Shown here in pieces: positions 1 to 7,103 of a DNA stretch of 14,357 bases. Numbering within the stretch: the stretch's first letter is position 1; every line of letters starts with the position of its first letter. Location of the stretch: positions 1 through 14,357 of the forward strand of contig JAJYGB010000374.1 in assembly GCA_021785235.1 (NCBI GenBank), given 5' to 3'. The notes beneath the pieces are model-generated. The model ran no database searches, was not told the DNA's origin, and saw only the letters and a list, made by a program, of their open reading frames with translations. Origin of the DNA: Bacteroidota bacterium. GTDB lineage: Bacteria > Bacteroidota > Kryptoniia > Kryptoniales > JAKASW01. The position numbers and the translations under genes are program-made.

Positions 1-1331
1 CCGATCTGAGTTACAAAACGTGGTTCGAGCCGGTTGTTCCGGTCAGTCTGAGCAGCGACAGCCTGGTACTGAAAGTACCCAGCCAGTTTTTCCATGACTG
101 GCTCGAGGAGCACTATTCGACCGTAGTAACCGAGTCGGTGAGAGTCGTTGTTGGAGAGAACGCCCGAGTTGAATACACCATCTCCGATGAAGACATCAGC
201 GAATCGGAGCCTCAATTCTACAGGCCGGCACAACCCGGACAGCTTAACCCGCAGCCGCAACACTTCAATGTTCCCCGCTTCAACGCCAAACCTGCGTTCG
301 AGAGCAACCTTAACCCGCGGTACACATTCGAGAATTTCATCAAAGGCGACAGCAACCAGTTCGCGCGCGCTGCTGCCTATGCCGTCGCAAACAACCCTGC
401 GGGAACATCGTTCAACCCGCTCGTCGTGTACGGCGGCGTCGGACTTGGAAAGACACATCTTATCCAGGCGATCGGCAATTATGCGCGCCAGATCGGGAAG
501 GCCGACCGGGTATTGTACGTGTCGAGCGAGCGCTTCACCGTTGACTTCGTCGACTCAATTCAGAAAGACAGAGCGAATGAATTTTCCAGCTTCTACCGGA
601 GCATGGACATACTTATCGTAGACGACATACAGTTCTTCGGCGGCAAGGAAAAGACCCAGGATAATTTCTTCCACACCTTCAACGCGCTGCACCAAACCGG
701 CAGACAAATCATTCTCTCGTCGGACAGGCCGCCAAAGGAACTGAAGGGTGTAGACGACCGGCTCGTAAGCCGCTTCACCTGGGGATTGACTGTGGATGTT
801 CAGCCACCGGATCTCGAGACCCGCATTGCCATCCTCCGGAAAAAGAGCGAAGACGATGGGATCCATATGCCGGACGATGTCATCGAGTACGTGGCTGCGA
901 ACGTAACGTCAAACATACGTGAACTTGAGGGAAGCCTGATAAGTATTCTCGCGAAGGCAAGTCTTAATAACAGGGAAATATCAGTCGACCTCGCGAAAGA
1001 AGTCGTACGCAGCCTTGCCGTCAGTAGAAAGACCGCCGTCACGGTCGAAGATATTCAGAAAATTGTCTCGGATGTTTTCGATGTGAACGAAGAACAACTC
1101 CGCGGCAAGACGAGGAAACAGGAAATTGTCATCGCCAGACAGACAGCCATGTACCTGACCAAAGAAATGACCCAGCTCCCGCTTAAGACAATCGGGAGCC
1201 ACTTCGGAGGCAGAGACCATTCAACTGTGATTTACGCATGCCAGATCATCGGGAAACAACTCGCCAACGATGAGCACTTCCGGGAAAAATATGACCGTAT
1301 CAAAAAGAAAATTGAGATGATCGGACTGTGA
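1..1331 (+). CDS. dnaA: Chromosomal replication initiator protein DnaA (5' end truncated by window edge)
   Basis: DnaA is the AAA+ ATPase that binds DnaA boxes at oriC, melts the origin and recruits the helicase. The reading frame (codons from base 3) is open to the left edge, and its first residues (TWFEPVVPVSL, then PSQFFHDWLEEHY) are typical domain I. The gene therefore starts outside the window, and the GTG at 138 is internal. A variable linker (about 180-300) leads into the AAA+ domain. This carries Walker A GGVGLGKTH (432-458), Walker B ILIVDDIQFF (609-638) and the RLVSRF arginine-finger region (about 760-780). Domain IV ends the protein with the DnaA signature GGRDHSTVIYACQ (about 1206-1245), the helix-turn-helix part that reads DnaA boxes. 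The stop TGA is at 1329-1331. By comparison with the family, roughly 15-25 N-terminal codons are missing. Identification is secure from the motifs and the adjacent dnaN, recF and gyrB. Confidence 0.98.
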   Translation, partial: DLSYKTWFEPVVPVSLSSDSLVLKVPSQFFHDWLEEHYSTVVTESVRVVVGENARVEYTISDEDISESEPQFYRPAQPGQLNPQPQHFNVPRFNAKPAFESNLNPRYTFENFIKGDSNQFARAAAYAVANNPAGTSFNPLVVYGGVGLGKTHLIQAIGNYARQIGKADRVLYVSSERFTVDFVDSIQKDRANEFSSFYRSMDILIVDDIQFFGGKEKTQDNFFHTFNALHQTGRQIILSSDRPPKELKGVDDRLVSRFTWGLTVDVQPPDLETRIAILRKKSEDDGIHMPDDVIEYVAANVTSNIRELEGSLISILAKASLNNREISVDLAKEVVRSLAVSRKTAVTVEDIQKIVSDVFDVNEEQLRGKTRKQEIVIARQTAMYLTKEMTQLPLKTIGSHFGGRDHSTVIYACQIIGKQLANDEHFREKYDRIKKKIEMIGL

Positions 1332-1370
1332 GTAACTTGTTGGAATGTCTGTTTAAAACCGGGCAGTATC

Positions 1371-1446
1371 TGTTGAATACACAAAATGTTTCCACACGAA
1401 AAGACCCACTATTGTGTCTGTGTTGAGAAACACCATTTTTTCAACA
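1371..1446. promoter_or_regulatory. Cluster of degenerate DnaA-box-like 9-mers
   Basis: Four sites lie within 76 nt. TATTCAACA is on the minus strand (1371-1379, read as TGTTGAATA), GTTTCCACA on plus (1389-1397), TTCTCAACA on minus (1421-1429) and TTTTCAACA on plus (1438-1446). Three of these match the TTATCCACA consensus at 7 of 9 positions, and the 1371 site is weaker. Two more candidates lie to the right: ATATCAACA at 1543-1551 and TTTTACACA at 1611-1619, both plus strand. The recurring core TCAACA suggests a lineage variant of the box. Binding is inferred, not shown. Confidence 0.45.
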
Positions 1447-1588
1447 CGGCGTTCAAGGGAGCAGGTTAACAACTTCGTCCATGATACAAACTGTAATTTT
1501 CTGATATTCTTCTACTTAGGAACGACTAACATTATTACTAACATATCAACAGTCCCTCTTATTGTTATTATTTCTTAAGTATATAGAA

Positions 1589-1606
1589 CTATTATTATAA
1601 TAATAG
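1589..1606. repeat. 18-bp perfect AT palindrome in the putative unwinding region
   Basis: The sequence ctattattataataatag equals its own reverse complement. It sits in the most AT-rich part of the dnaA-dnaN gap, just left of a DnaA-box-like TTTTACACA (1611-1619). It could be a site of duplex melting or cruciform formation, a dimeric protein site, or a by-product of extreme AT content. Confidence 0.6.
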
Positions 1607-1734
1607 AGAGTTTTACACACCGATGTACTCACTGTCGTGATCTTCTAAATTGATAGTTAGCCCGAAAAAAGCTAATTTTAGTTGAAAATCACGCAACTCT
1701 AACGCGAAATATTCTGCAAACAACGGAGGCGGAA

Positions 1735-2871
1735 ATGAAGTTTAAAGTAAACAGCAGGGAACTTCGGGATGTGATCAGCCGGATAATCGGCGTGGTTCCA
1801 GTCAGAACGACAATTCCCGCGATAGAAAACCTGCTGCTGGAAACGAGCAAGAAGAAACTAACCATTTCCGCGACGGATCTCGAAATATCAATGTCGACGC
1901 AAGCTGATGTAATGGAAGCCACAGATGGAAAAGTGACTGTGGATGCCAAGGAGTTCTTCGATATTGTCAGAAACCTCGACGACTCGGATATAGAAATAAC
2001 CGTCGATGAAAACCTGAAGCTGACACTCAGGACAAAGTCGGGGTCGTATAAGTTTGCATGTTCACCGGCTGATGAATATCCAACACTCCCAACGCTCAGC
2101 GAGTCTGCCGAGTCATCTACCATACCAGCTGACAGTCTCAGGACCGTGATAGAGCGGACCATTTTTGCCGTCTCTAAAGACGAGCACAGGAGATCGATGA
2201 ACGGCGTCCTGTTTTTATTTTCGGGAAAGGGCGCGAGAATTTACTCCACAGACGGACACAGGCTGGTCCGGATAGAAGACAAGTCACTCGTTGATAATCC
2301 GCTGAAGAGAGAAGCCAACATCCAGGAGAAAGCACTCTCCCTGGCCGCGAAGAGTTTTAAGGCCTCAACCGTCGACATAACGATTGCCGAGGATCACATC
2401 CGCCTGAAGAATGCCGACACGGAATTGATAACAAGACTGATCAAGGATCCACACCCCGATTACGAGGCCGTCATCCCGAGCGACATCGACAACAACAAGA
2501 TGATGACGGTAAACCGGGGAGAGCTTCTAGAGAAAGTGAGGCGCGTCGCCATATTGTCCGATTCGGTCAACCACCTCGTGAAGTTCACCGTGGACAAAGA
2601 CGTACTCACAATATCGACGGAAGACGCCGACAGGGGAGAGATGGGCGAGGAGAAACTGCAGGTTCAATGGACCGGCGGCGAGGCAATGAACATAGGCTTT
2701 AATTCGACTTACATCACCGAGGCGATGAGCAGCATAGACTCTCCCAAAGTAAGATTCGCGCTGTCGTCCCCGACGCGGGCGGCCACGATTAAACCGATCC
2801 CGGAAGACACGAAAGGCGGAGCATCCACACAGGACATCCTTATACTTGTGATGCCGTTGAGACTAAACTAA
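1735..2871 (+). CDS. dnaN: DNA polymerase III subunit beta (sliding clamp)
   Basis: This encodes the homodimeric ring that encircles DNA and tethers the replicative polymerase and many repair proteins. The 378 residues fit the usual length of about 365-380, and three clamp folds are expected at roughly residues 1-120, 125-250 and 251-378. Recognisable segments include SATDLEISM in domain 1, FACSPADEYPTLP at its end, and RRSMNGVLF in domain 2. Domain 3 ends with the conserved C-terminus LVMPLRLN, where the family usually has MPMRL. The ATG follows a good Shine-Dalgarno GGAGG (1725-1729). It is the first gene to the right of the putative origin, and its stop is 3 nt before recF. Transcription probably starts within the AT-rich gap, but no promoter is clear. 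Confidence 0.98.
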   Translation: MKFKVNSRELRDVISRIIGVVPVRTTIPAIENLLLETSKKKLTISATDLEISMSTQADVMEATDGKVTVDAKEFFDIVRNLDDSDIEITVDENLKLTLRTKSGSYKFACSPADEYPTLPTLSESAESSTIPADSLRTVIERTIFAVSKDEHRRSMNGVLFLFSGKGARIYSTDGHRLVRIEDKSLVDNPLKREANIQEKALSLAAKSFKASTVDITIAEDHIRLKNADTELITRLIKDPHPDYEAVIPSDIDNNKMMTVNRGELLEKVRRVAILSDSVNHLVKFTVDKDVLTISTEDADRGEMGEEKLQVQWTGGEAMNIGFNSTYITEAMSSIDSPKVRFALSSPTRAATIKPIPEDTKGGASTQDILILVMPLRLN

Positions 2872-2874
2872 AGA

Positions 2875-4035
2875 ATGCGAGTCAAGAAAGTTCAGTTAAC
2901 AAATTTCAGGAACCACGCGGACTCGTCTCTGGAGTTCATCGAGGGGATAAACTTCATTACCGGAGCGAACGCCCAGGGAAAGACGAGTATACTCGAAGCG
3001 CTGTCGTATATCTGCCTTACGAAGAGTTTTCTCCAGCAAACCGACATGACGGTGCCAAGATTCGGCGGTGAGATGTTTACCGTCGATGCTGTAATGGAGA
3101 CCGACAGGAACATCGTCAACCGGGTGCGTGTGGTTTACGAGGCTGGTGCAGGGAAGAAGTATTTTCTCGATTCGAACGAGGTGAAGAAGAGTGCGGATGT
3201 GATCGGGATGTTTCCGATCGTGGTACTCTCTCCGGGAGATTTCGCCCTGACCGGAGGCGCACCTTCCGAACGCCGCAAGTTCGCTGACCTCGTCCTGTCC
3301 CAGGTATCGCGGTCATATCTCGAAGAACTGACGGAGTACAGGCGGGCGCTGAAACAGAGGAACAAAATATTGCTCGATGCCAAGCTGAGCGGCTCGCTTG
3401 ACGGCGCTATGCTTACTGCGTGGACCGATGCGCTGGTCGCGCACGGTACAAAAGTGGTGTCGCGGAGGCGGCGGTTCATCGACGAATTTCAGGAAACGTT
3501 CACATCCGCCTACAGGTCGCTGGTCGATGCGGGCGAGTCTCCAATGCTGCGCTATGAGCCGTCATTCAGCACCGGCGGCGACATCGAGACCGGATTCCGT
3601 AACGCACTCCGGGAACTCGGGAGGGTAGAGAAGGCCCGCGGCGCCACACTTGCCGGTCCGCACCGCGACGACATAGGCTTCATCTTGAACGATATGCCGA
3701 TAAGGGAGTTCGCGTCGCAGGGGCAGCACAAGACATTTCTTGTGGCGCTGAAGATAGCGGAGTTCCATTACATAAAGGCGATGCTTGGTGAGACACCGGC
3801 GATGCTCCTCGACGATGTTATGGCGGAACTCGATTACACGCGTGCGACGAAGGTGATTCAGACAGTGGCGGATCTCGGTCAGACTTTTATAACCGCGACG
3901 GACATGCTGAGCTTCGACGATAAGATGCTCGACATGCGCGGGACAAAATTCCATCTCGTGAAGGAAGGAAGCGTGGTGTACGAGAATGGCAGTCCGGATT
4001 TACACGTGTTGCCGGCCATGCGGCACGATAAATAA
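2875..4035 (+). CDS. recF: DNA replication and repair protein RecF
   Basis: RecF is an SMC/ABC-type ATPase that binds ssDNA-dsDNA junctions with RecR/RecO and directs RecA loading at replication gaps. The 386 residues match the usual 360-390. Walker A is GANAQGKTS (residues 30-38), and the ABC signature region is FASQGQHKTF (from residue 279). The Walker B/D-loop segment is AMLLDDVMAELD (residues 309-320). The conserved APSERRKF-type segment appears as APSERRKFADLVLSQVS (about residues 125-141). The start lies 3 nt after the dnaN stop with only a weak Shine-Dalgarno, so translation is probably coupled to dnaN. The order dnaA-dnaN-recF is widely conserved and supports the name. Confidence 0.97.
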   Translation: MRVKKVQLTNFRNHADSSLEFIEGINFITGANAQGKTSILEALSYICLTKSFLQQTDMTVPRFGGEMFTVDAVMETDRNIVNRVRVVYEAGAGKKYFLDSNEVKKSADVIGMFPIVVLSPGDFALTGGAPSERRKFADLVLSQVSRSYLEELTEYRRALKQRNKILLDAKLSGSLDGAMLTAWTDALVAHGTKVVSRRRRFIDEFQETFTSAYRSLVDAGESPMLRYEPSFSTGGDIETGFRNALRELGRVEKARGATLAGPHRDDIGFILNDMPIREFASQGQHKTFLVALKIAEFHYIKAMLGETPAMLLDDVMAELDYTRATKVIQTVADLGQTFITATDMLSFDDKMLDMRGTKFHLVKEGSVVYENGSPDLHVLPAMRHDK

Positions 4036-4046
4036 CCTATTTGCAT

Positions 4047-4331
4047 ATGCCTGAAGCAAGAAGTATAGGCGATCTCATAAAAGAGTTCTCCAGGCAGGAT
4101 AATGTCTCTGATAAACTCAGGGCGTACCAGGTTGTCGGAGAATGGGAGAACATAGTGGGCGAGGCGATAGGGAAGAACACGGAGATCGTCCGTGTCGAGA
4201 ACGGAATTCTCTACGTCAAGGCCGCCACGAGCGCGTGGCGTAACGAACTGGTCTTCATGAAACCGGCGATATTGAAGAAGATCAGGGAAAGCTACCCGGA
4301 TTCGGGAGTAACGCAGATTTTTTTCATTTAA
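4047..4331 (+). CDS. DUF721 / DciA-family protein, probable replicative helicase loader or cofactor
   Basis: This is a 94-residue protein of the DUF721 family. Members named DciA interact with the DnaB replicative helicase and act in its loading in phyla lacking DnaC or DnaI. The family pattern is visible as an N-terminal SIGDLIKEF, then VVGEWENIVGEAIGKNTE, then GILYVKAATSAWRNEL (a strand-helix motif with the conserved W-x-x-E-L). The tail (residues about 70-94) is hydrophobic and basic, ending IFFI. The ATG at 4047 is chosen; a TTG two codons earlier (4041) is in frame and also possible. Neither has a clear Shine-Dalgarno, so coupling to recF (stop 11 nt upstream) is likely. It lies between recF and gyrB. 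The family call is strong; the loader role is inferred from the family. Confidence 0.85.
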   Translation: MPEARSIGDLIKEFSRQDNVSDKLRAYQVVGEWENIVGEAIGKNTEIVRVENGILYVKAATSAWRNELVFMKPAILKKIRESYPDSGVTQIFFI

Positions 4332-4343
4332 GCGAGGAACCAG

Positions 4344-6404
4344 ATGGGAAAGAAGCAAGCGGCGACGAAGCAAAAACCAAAGAACACAGAGAAGAAAGAT
4401 GTGTCGCCCAAAAGTAAAACGGCAGCGAAAGAATCGAATGATATAAAAAAGGAAGCCGTCGCGGCGATCGCGCAGCAAAAATCTAAATCGGATAACGGCA
4501 AGGGTTACACGGCCGAAAGCATAACGGTTCTGAAAGGTCTGGAGGCCGTCCGGAAACGTCCCGCAATGTATATTGGTGATGTCGGACAGCGCGGATTGCA
4601 CCACCTTGTTTATGAAGTCGTGGATAATTCCATAGACGAAGCGCTGGCAGGTTATTGTAAGAACATCCTCGTTACGATAAACAAAGACGGCAGTATTACG
4701 GAGGAAGACGACGGACGCGGTATCCCGACGGACATGCACCCCGTCGAGAAAAAGTCGGCGCTGGAAGTGGTAATGACGATGCTGCACGCGGGCGGTAAAT
4801 TCGACAAGTCGACGTACAAGGTGTCAGGCGGACTCCACGGCGTAGGTGTATCTGTCGTGAACGCTCTCGCGGAGGTGCTGGAGGTAAGCGTTTACCGTGA
4901 AGGAAAGGTGTTCTACCAGAAGTATAAGAGGGGCGAACCCGTTGAACCTGTGAAGACGATCGGCAAGGATTCCAGGACAGGAACAACAATAACATTCATG
5001 CCCGACAAGGAAATATTCAAGAACCGGAATTACAAGTTCGAGACCCTCGCCGAACGGATGCGCGAGCTCGCATTTCTTAATCCGGAAATAGTCATAAAGC
5101 TGAAGGACAAGCGCGACGGCAACGAGGAAGAGTTCCACTACAAGGGTGGCATCGTCGAATTCGTCCGGTATATCGACGGGACAAGGAAGACGCTCGCCAA
5201 GGATCCGATTTTCGTTACCGGAGATCGTGACGGTGTGGCGGTAGAGGTCGCCTTCGAGTATTGCGACGACTATCGGGAGAACCTTTTCTCGTACGTGAAC
5301 GACATCAACACGGTAGAGGGAGGAACTCACGTAAGCGGTTTCCGAAGCGCGCTCACCAGGACTCTCAAATCCTACGCGGATAAAAACAACCTCATTAAAT
5401 CCGACAAGATCAACCTAACCGGTGACGACTTCCGGGAAGGATTGACGGTCGTGATCAGCACGAAGGTGCCGGAGCCGCAGTTCGAGGGACAGACGAAAAC
5501 CAAACTGGGTAACAGCGAGGTCGAGAGCATCGTGCAGACGATAGTGAACGACAAGCTGGGACAATACCTTGAAGAGAACCCCGGTATCGCGAAGAGAATA
5601 ATTGAGAGGGCGGTTAACTCGGCCGAGGCACGCGAGGCGGCCCGGAAGGCGAGAGAAATCGTCAGGCGAAAAAACGCGCTCGAGTCGTCGAACCTTCCCG
5701 GAAAACTCGCCGATTGCTCGATCAGCGACCCGGAGCACTGCGAGATATTCATCGTCGAGGGAGACTCCGCGGGTGGTTCAGCGAAACAGGGAAGAGACCG
5801 CCAGTTCCAGGCCATACTCCCGCTGAAAGGAAAAATCCTGAACGTCGAGAAGGCGAGAATGAACAAGATACTGGAGAACGACGAAATCAGGGCGATAGTG
5901 CAGGCTATAGGTGCGGGAATCGGAGACGGCGACGAGTTTTCAGCCGAGAAGGCGCGGTATGGCAAGGTCATCCTGATGGCGGATGCTGATGTCGACGGCA
6001 GCCACATCAGAACGCTTCTGCTGACGTTCTTCTTCAGGTACATGAAGGAACTCGTCGAACTTGGAAAAGTGTACATCGCGCAGCCGCCGCTTTTCAAGGT
6101 GAAGCGGGGCAAGTCGGAGCAGTATGCGTACAGCGAGGACGAGCGCGACGATCTCATCAAGGAATTCAAGAAAGGAACCGAGGGTGATGTCGTCGTCTCG
6201 CGTTTCAAAGGTCTCGGTGAGATGAACCCGGAGCAGCTCTGGGAAACGACCATGGATCCAAACAAACGGACACTCCTCCAGGTAACAATCGATAACGCCG
6301 CCGAAGCGGACAGGACATTTTCCATACTGATGGGCGAAGATGTCGAACCGAGAAAGAAATTCATCGAGAAAAACGCCAAATATGTCAGAAACCTTGACGT
6401 CTGA
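4344..6404 (+). CDS. gyrB: DNA gyrase subunit B, with a lysine-rich N-terminal extension
   Basis: This is the ATPase subunit of gyrase, which pairs with GyrA to introduce negative supercoils. The 686 residues hold a GHKL ATPase fold (VLKGLEAVRKRPAMYIGD, about 62-79). The catalytic Glu91 and Mg/ATP-binding Asn95 lie in YEVVDNSIDEA, followed by EDDGRGIP (121-128) and GGLHGVGVS. The TOPRIM domain has EGDSAGG (from E472) and the metal-binding DADVD (547-551). The C-terminal segment RFKGLGEMNPEQLWETTM ends in KYVRNLDV as in short type GyrB. The first 55 residues are unusual: 15 Lys plus many Ala, Ser and Gln, and no globular character. This puts VLxGLEAVRKRP about 45 residues later than in typical GyrB. 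The start is supported by GAGGA (4334-4338) six nt upstream of the ATG. It overlaps the next gene by 23 nt. Confidence 0.98.
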   Translation: MGKKQAATKQKPKNTEKKDVSPKSKTAAKESNDIKKEAVAAIAQQKSKSDNGKGYTAESITVLKGLEAVRKRPAMYIGDVGQRGLHHLVYEVVDNSIDEALAGYCKNILVTINKDGSITEEDDGRGIPTDMHPVEKKSALEVVMTMLHAGGKFDKSTYKVSGGLHGVGVSVVNALAEVLEVSVYREGKVFYQKYKRGEPVEPVKTIGKDSRTGTTITFMPDKEIFKNRNYKFETLAERMRELAFLNPEIVIKLKDKRDGNEEEFHYKGGIVEFVRYIDGTRKTLAKDPIFVTGDRDGVAVEVAFEYCDDYRENLFSYVNDINTVEGGTHVSGFRSALTRTLKSYADKNNLIKSDKINLTGDDFREGLTVVISTKVPEPQFEGQTKTKLGNSEVESIVQTIVNDKLGQYLEENPGIAKRIIERAVNSAEAREAARKAREIVRRKNALESSNLPGKLADCSISDPEHCEIFIVEGDSAGGSAKQGRDRQFQAILPLKGKILNVEKARMNKILENDEIRAIVQAIGAGIGDGDEFSAEKARYGKVILMADADVDGSHIRTLLLTFFFRYMKELVELGKVYIAQPPLFKVKRGKSEQYAYSEDERDDLIKEFKKGTEGDVVVSRFKGLGEMNPEQLWETTMDPNKRTLLQVTIDNAAEADRTFSILMGEDVEPRKKFIEKNAKYVRNLDV

Positions 6405-7050
6405 CGATATAGCCGTGGTCCTGGTGAACTATCGCACACCGGACCTTCTGGAGACAGCGGCGTCATCGTTCAGGAAGTTCTACCCGGAAATGGAAATGGT
6501 ACTTGTCGATAACGGTTCCGGCGACCGGTCTCTCGAGGTAATAGACTCCCTGGTAAAGGCAAACCCGTCAAAGACGAAACGCATCCTGCTGGAGCGGAAT
6601 TATTTTCACGGCCCCGCTATGGACACAGCCATGCATTCAATTACGAAGGATCTGGTTCTGTTTCTCGACACCGACACCGAGACGTACAGGGGCGGCTTCA
6701 TAGAAGAGATGCTCCGCGAGATGAACGGCGACGCGAAGGTGTATGGCGTTGGAAGAGTCGACAGGGTCAACAAGCGTGGATTCGCTACGGAGAATGGCAG
6801 CGAGTCGATTCTCATCTCCGCGTACATGATGCTGAGGCGGAACACGTACAAGCAACTCCCGCCGTTCGTACACCATGGTATGCCGACGCTTCAAAATTTT
6901 GCCGCCGCAACGAAGAGGGGATTCGGTCTTCGACAGCTCGACATGGATTCGTACATACACCATGCGGGAAGAGGAACAGCCGGCAGGTTCGGATACGGAC
7001 TCGGCCTGCGCAGTAAGATGGACTACATCCTCAACAAGGTCGGGCTATGA
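6382..7050 (+). CDS. Small family-2 glycosyltransferase (GT-A fold)
   Basis: This 222-residue protein resembles GT2 glycosyltransferases, which transfer a sugar from a nucleotide-sugar donor. The N-terminal strand and nucleotide-binding start are AVVLVNYRTPDLL (11-23). The DNGSGD motif (43-48) corresponds to the usual DNxSxD, and LFLDTDT (93-99) provides the metal-binding DxD. A conserved-looking histidine segment follows (FVHHGMP, then SYIHHAGRG). I see no membrane segment or signal peptide, so it is probably cytoplasmic. It is short for GT2 and may lack a full acceptor domain; the acceptor and donor are unknown. The ATG at 6382 is preferred because the sequence from there matches GT2 N-termini. 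A further 14 in-frame codons extend into gyrB (a possible start at 6340) but are unlikely. It has no good Shine-Dalgarno and overlaps gyrB by 23 nt, implying translational coupling. Confidence 0.85.
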   Translation: MSETLTSDDIAVVLVNYRTPDLLETAASSFRKFYPEMEMVLVDNGSGDRSLEVIDSLVKANPSKTKRILLERNYFHGPAMDTAMHSITKDLVLFLDTDTETYRGGFIEEMLREMNGDAKVYGVGRVDRVNKRGFATENGSESILISAYMMLRRNTYKQLPPFVHHGMPTLQNFAAATKRGFGLRQLDMDSYIHHAGRGTAGRFGYGLGLRSKMDYILNKVGL

Positions 7051-7103
7051 CTGGCATAGCGACGAAGACGGAAATATCCGCATCGCGGGGGATGAAGCGC
7101 TGA
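7047..7103 (+). CDS. Possible 18-codon coupling micro-ORF between the glycosyltransferase and WG-repeat genes
   Basis: An ATG at 7047 overlaps the glycosyltransferase stop as ATGA, and the frame reads MTGIATKTEISASRGMKR. It then stops at TGA 7101-7103, which overlaps the WG-gene ATG (7103-7105) as TGATG. Both junctions are the kind used for termination-reinitiation. The peptide itself has no recognisable feature, and it may be a coincidence. If real, its job is more likely to carry ribosomes to the next start than to make a functional peptide. Confidence 0.25.
   Translation: MTGIATKTEISASRGMKR

Larger units (their letters stand above)
1332..1734. other. oriC: Candidate chromosomal replication origin (oriC), dnaA-dnaN intergenic region
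   Basis: This 403-nt gap between dnaA and dnaN has no convincing ORF. It is much more AT-rich than the flanking genes; for example, 1561-1600 contains only 5 G/C in 40 bases. The left half (1371-1446) has clustered 9-mers resembling DnaA boxes. The right half (about 1520-1620) is the AT-rich part expected of a DNA unwinding element and holds an 18-bp perfect palindrome. Many bacteria place oriC next to dnaA, often between dnaA and dnaN, which is known biology. No perfect TTATCCACA box is present, so the call rests on position, AT-richness and degenerate boxes. The region must also hold the dnaN promoter, which I cannot pick out. The region upstream of dnaA, outside the window, is an alternative or second origin half. 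Confidence 0.65.

Noticed and set aside
138..1331. GTG at 138 as the start of dnaA
   Set aside because: The same frame is open to the left edge and encodes typical DnaA domain I (TWFEPV, PSQFF), so 138 is internal.
4041..4046. TTG start for the DUF721 protein
   Set aside because: The ATG two codons later is the simpler choice; neither has a clear ribosome site, so this is noted, not adopted.
5372..6466. Minus-strand ORF of 364 codons opposite gyrB
   Set aside because: It is a serine-rich shadow of the gyrB frame with no recognisable domain.
6875..7102. Upstream part of the WG-repeat frame as coding
   Set aside because: It overlaps the glycosyltransferase, has no ribosome site, and would place the signal peptide internally.
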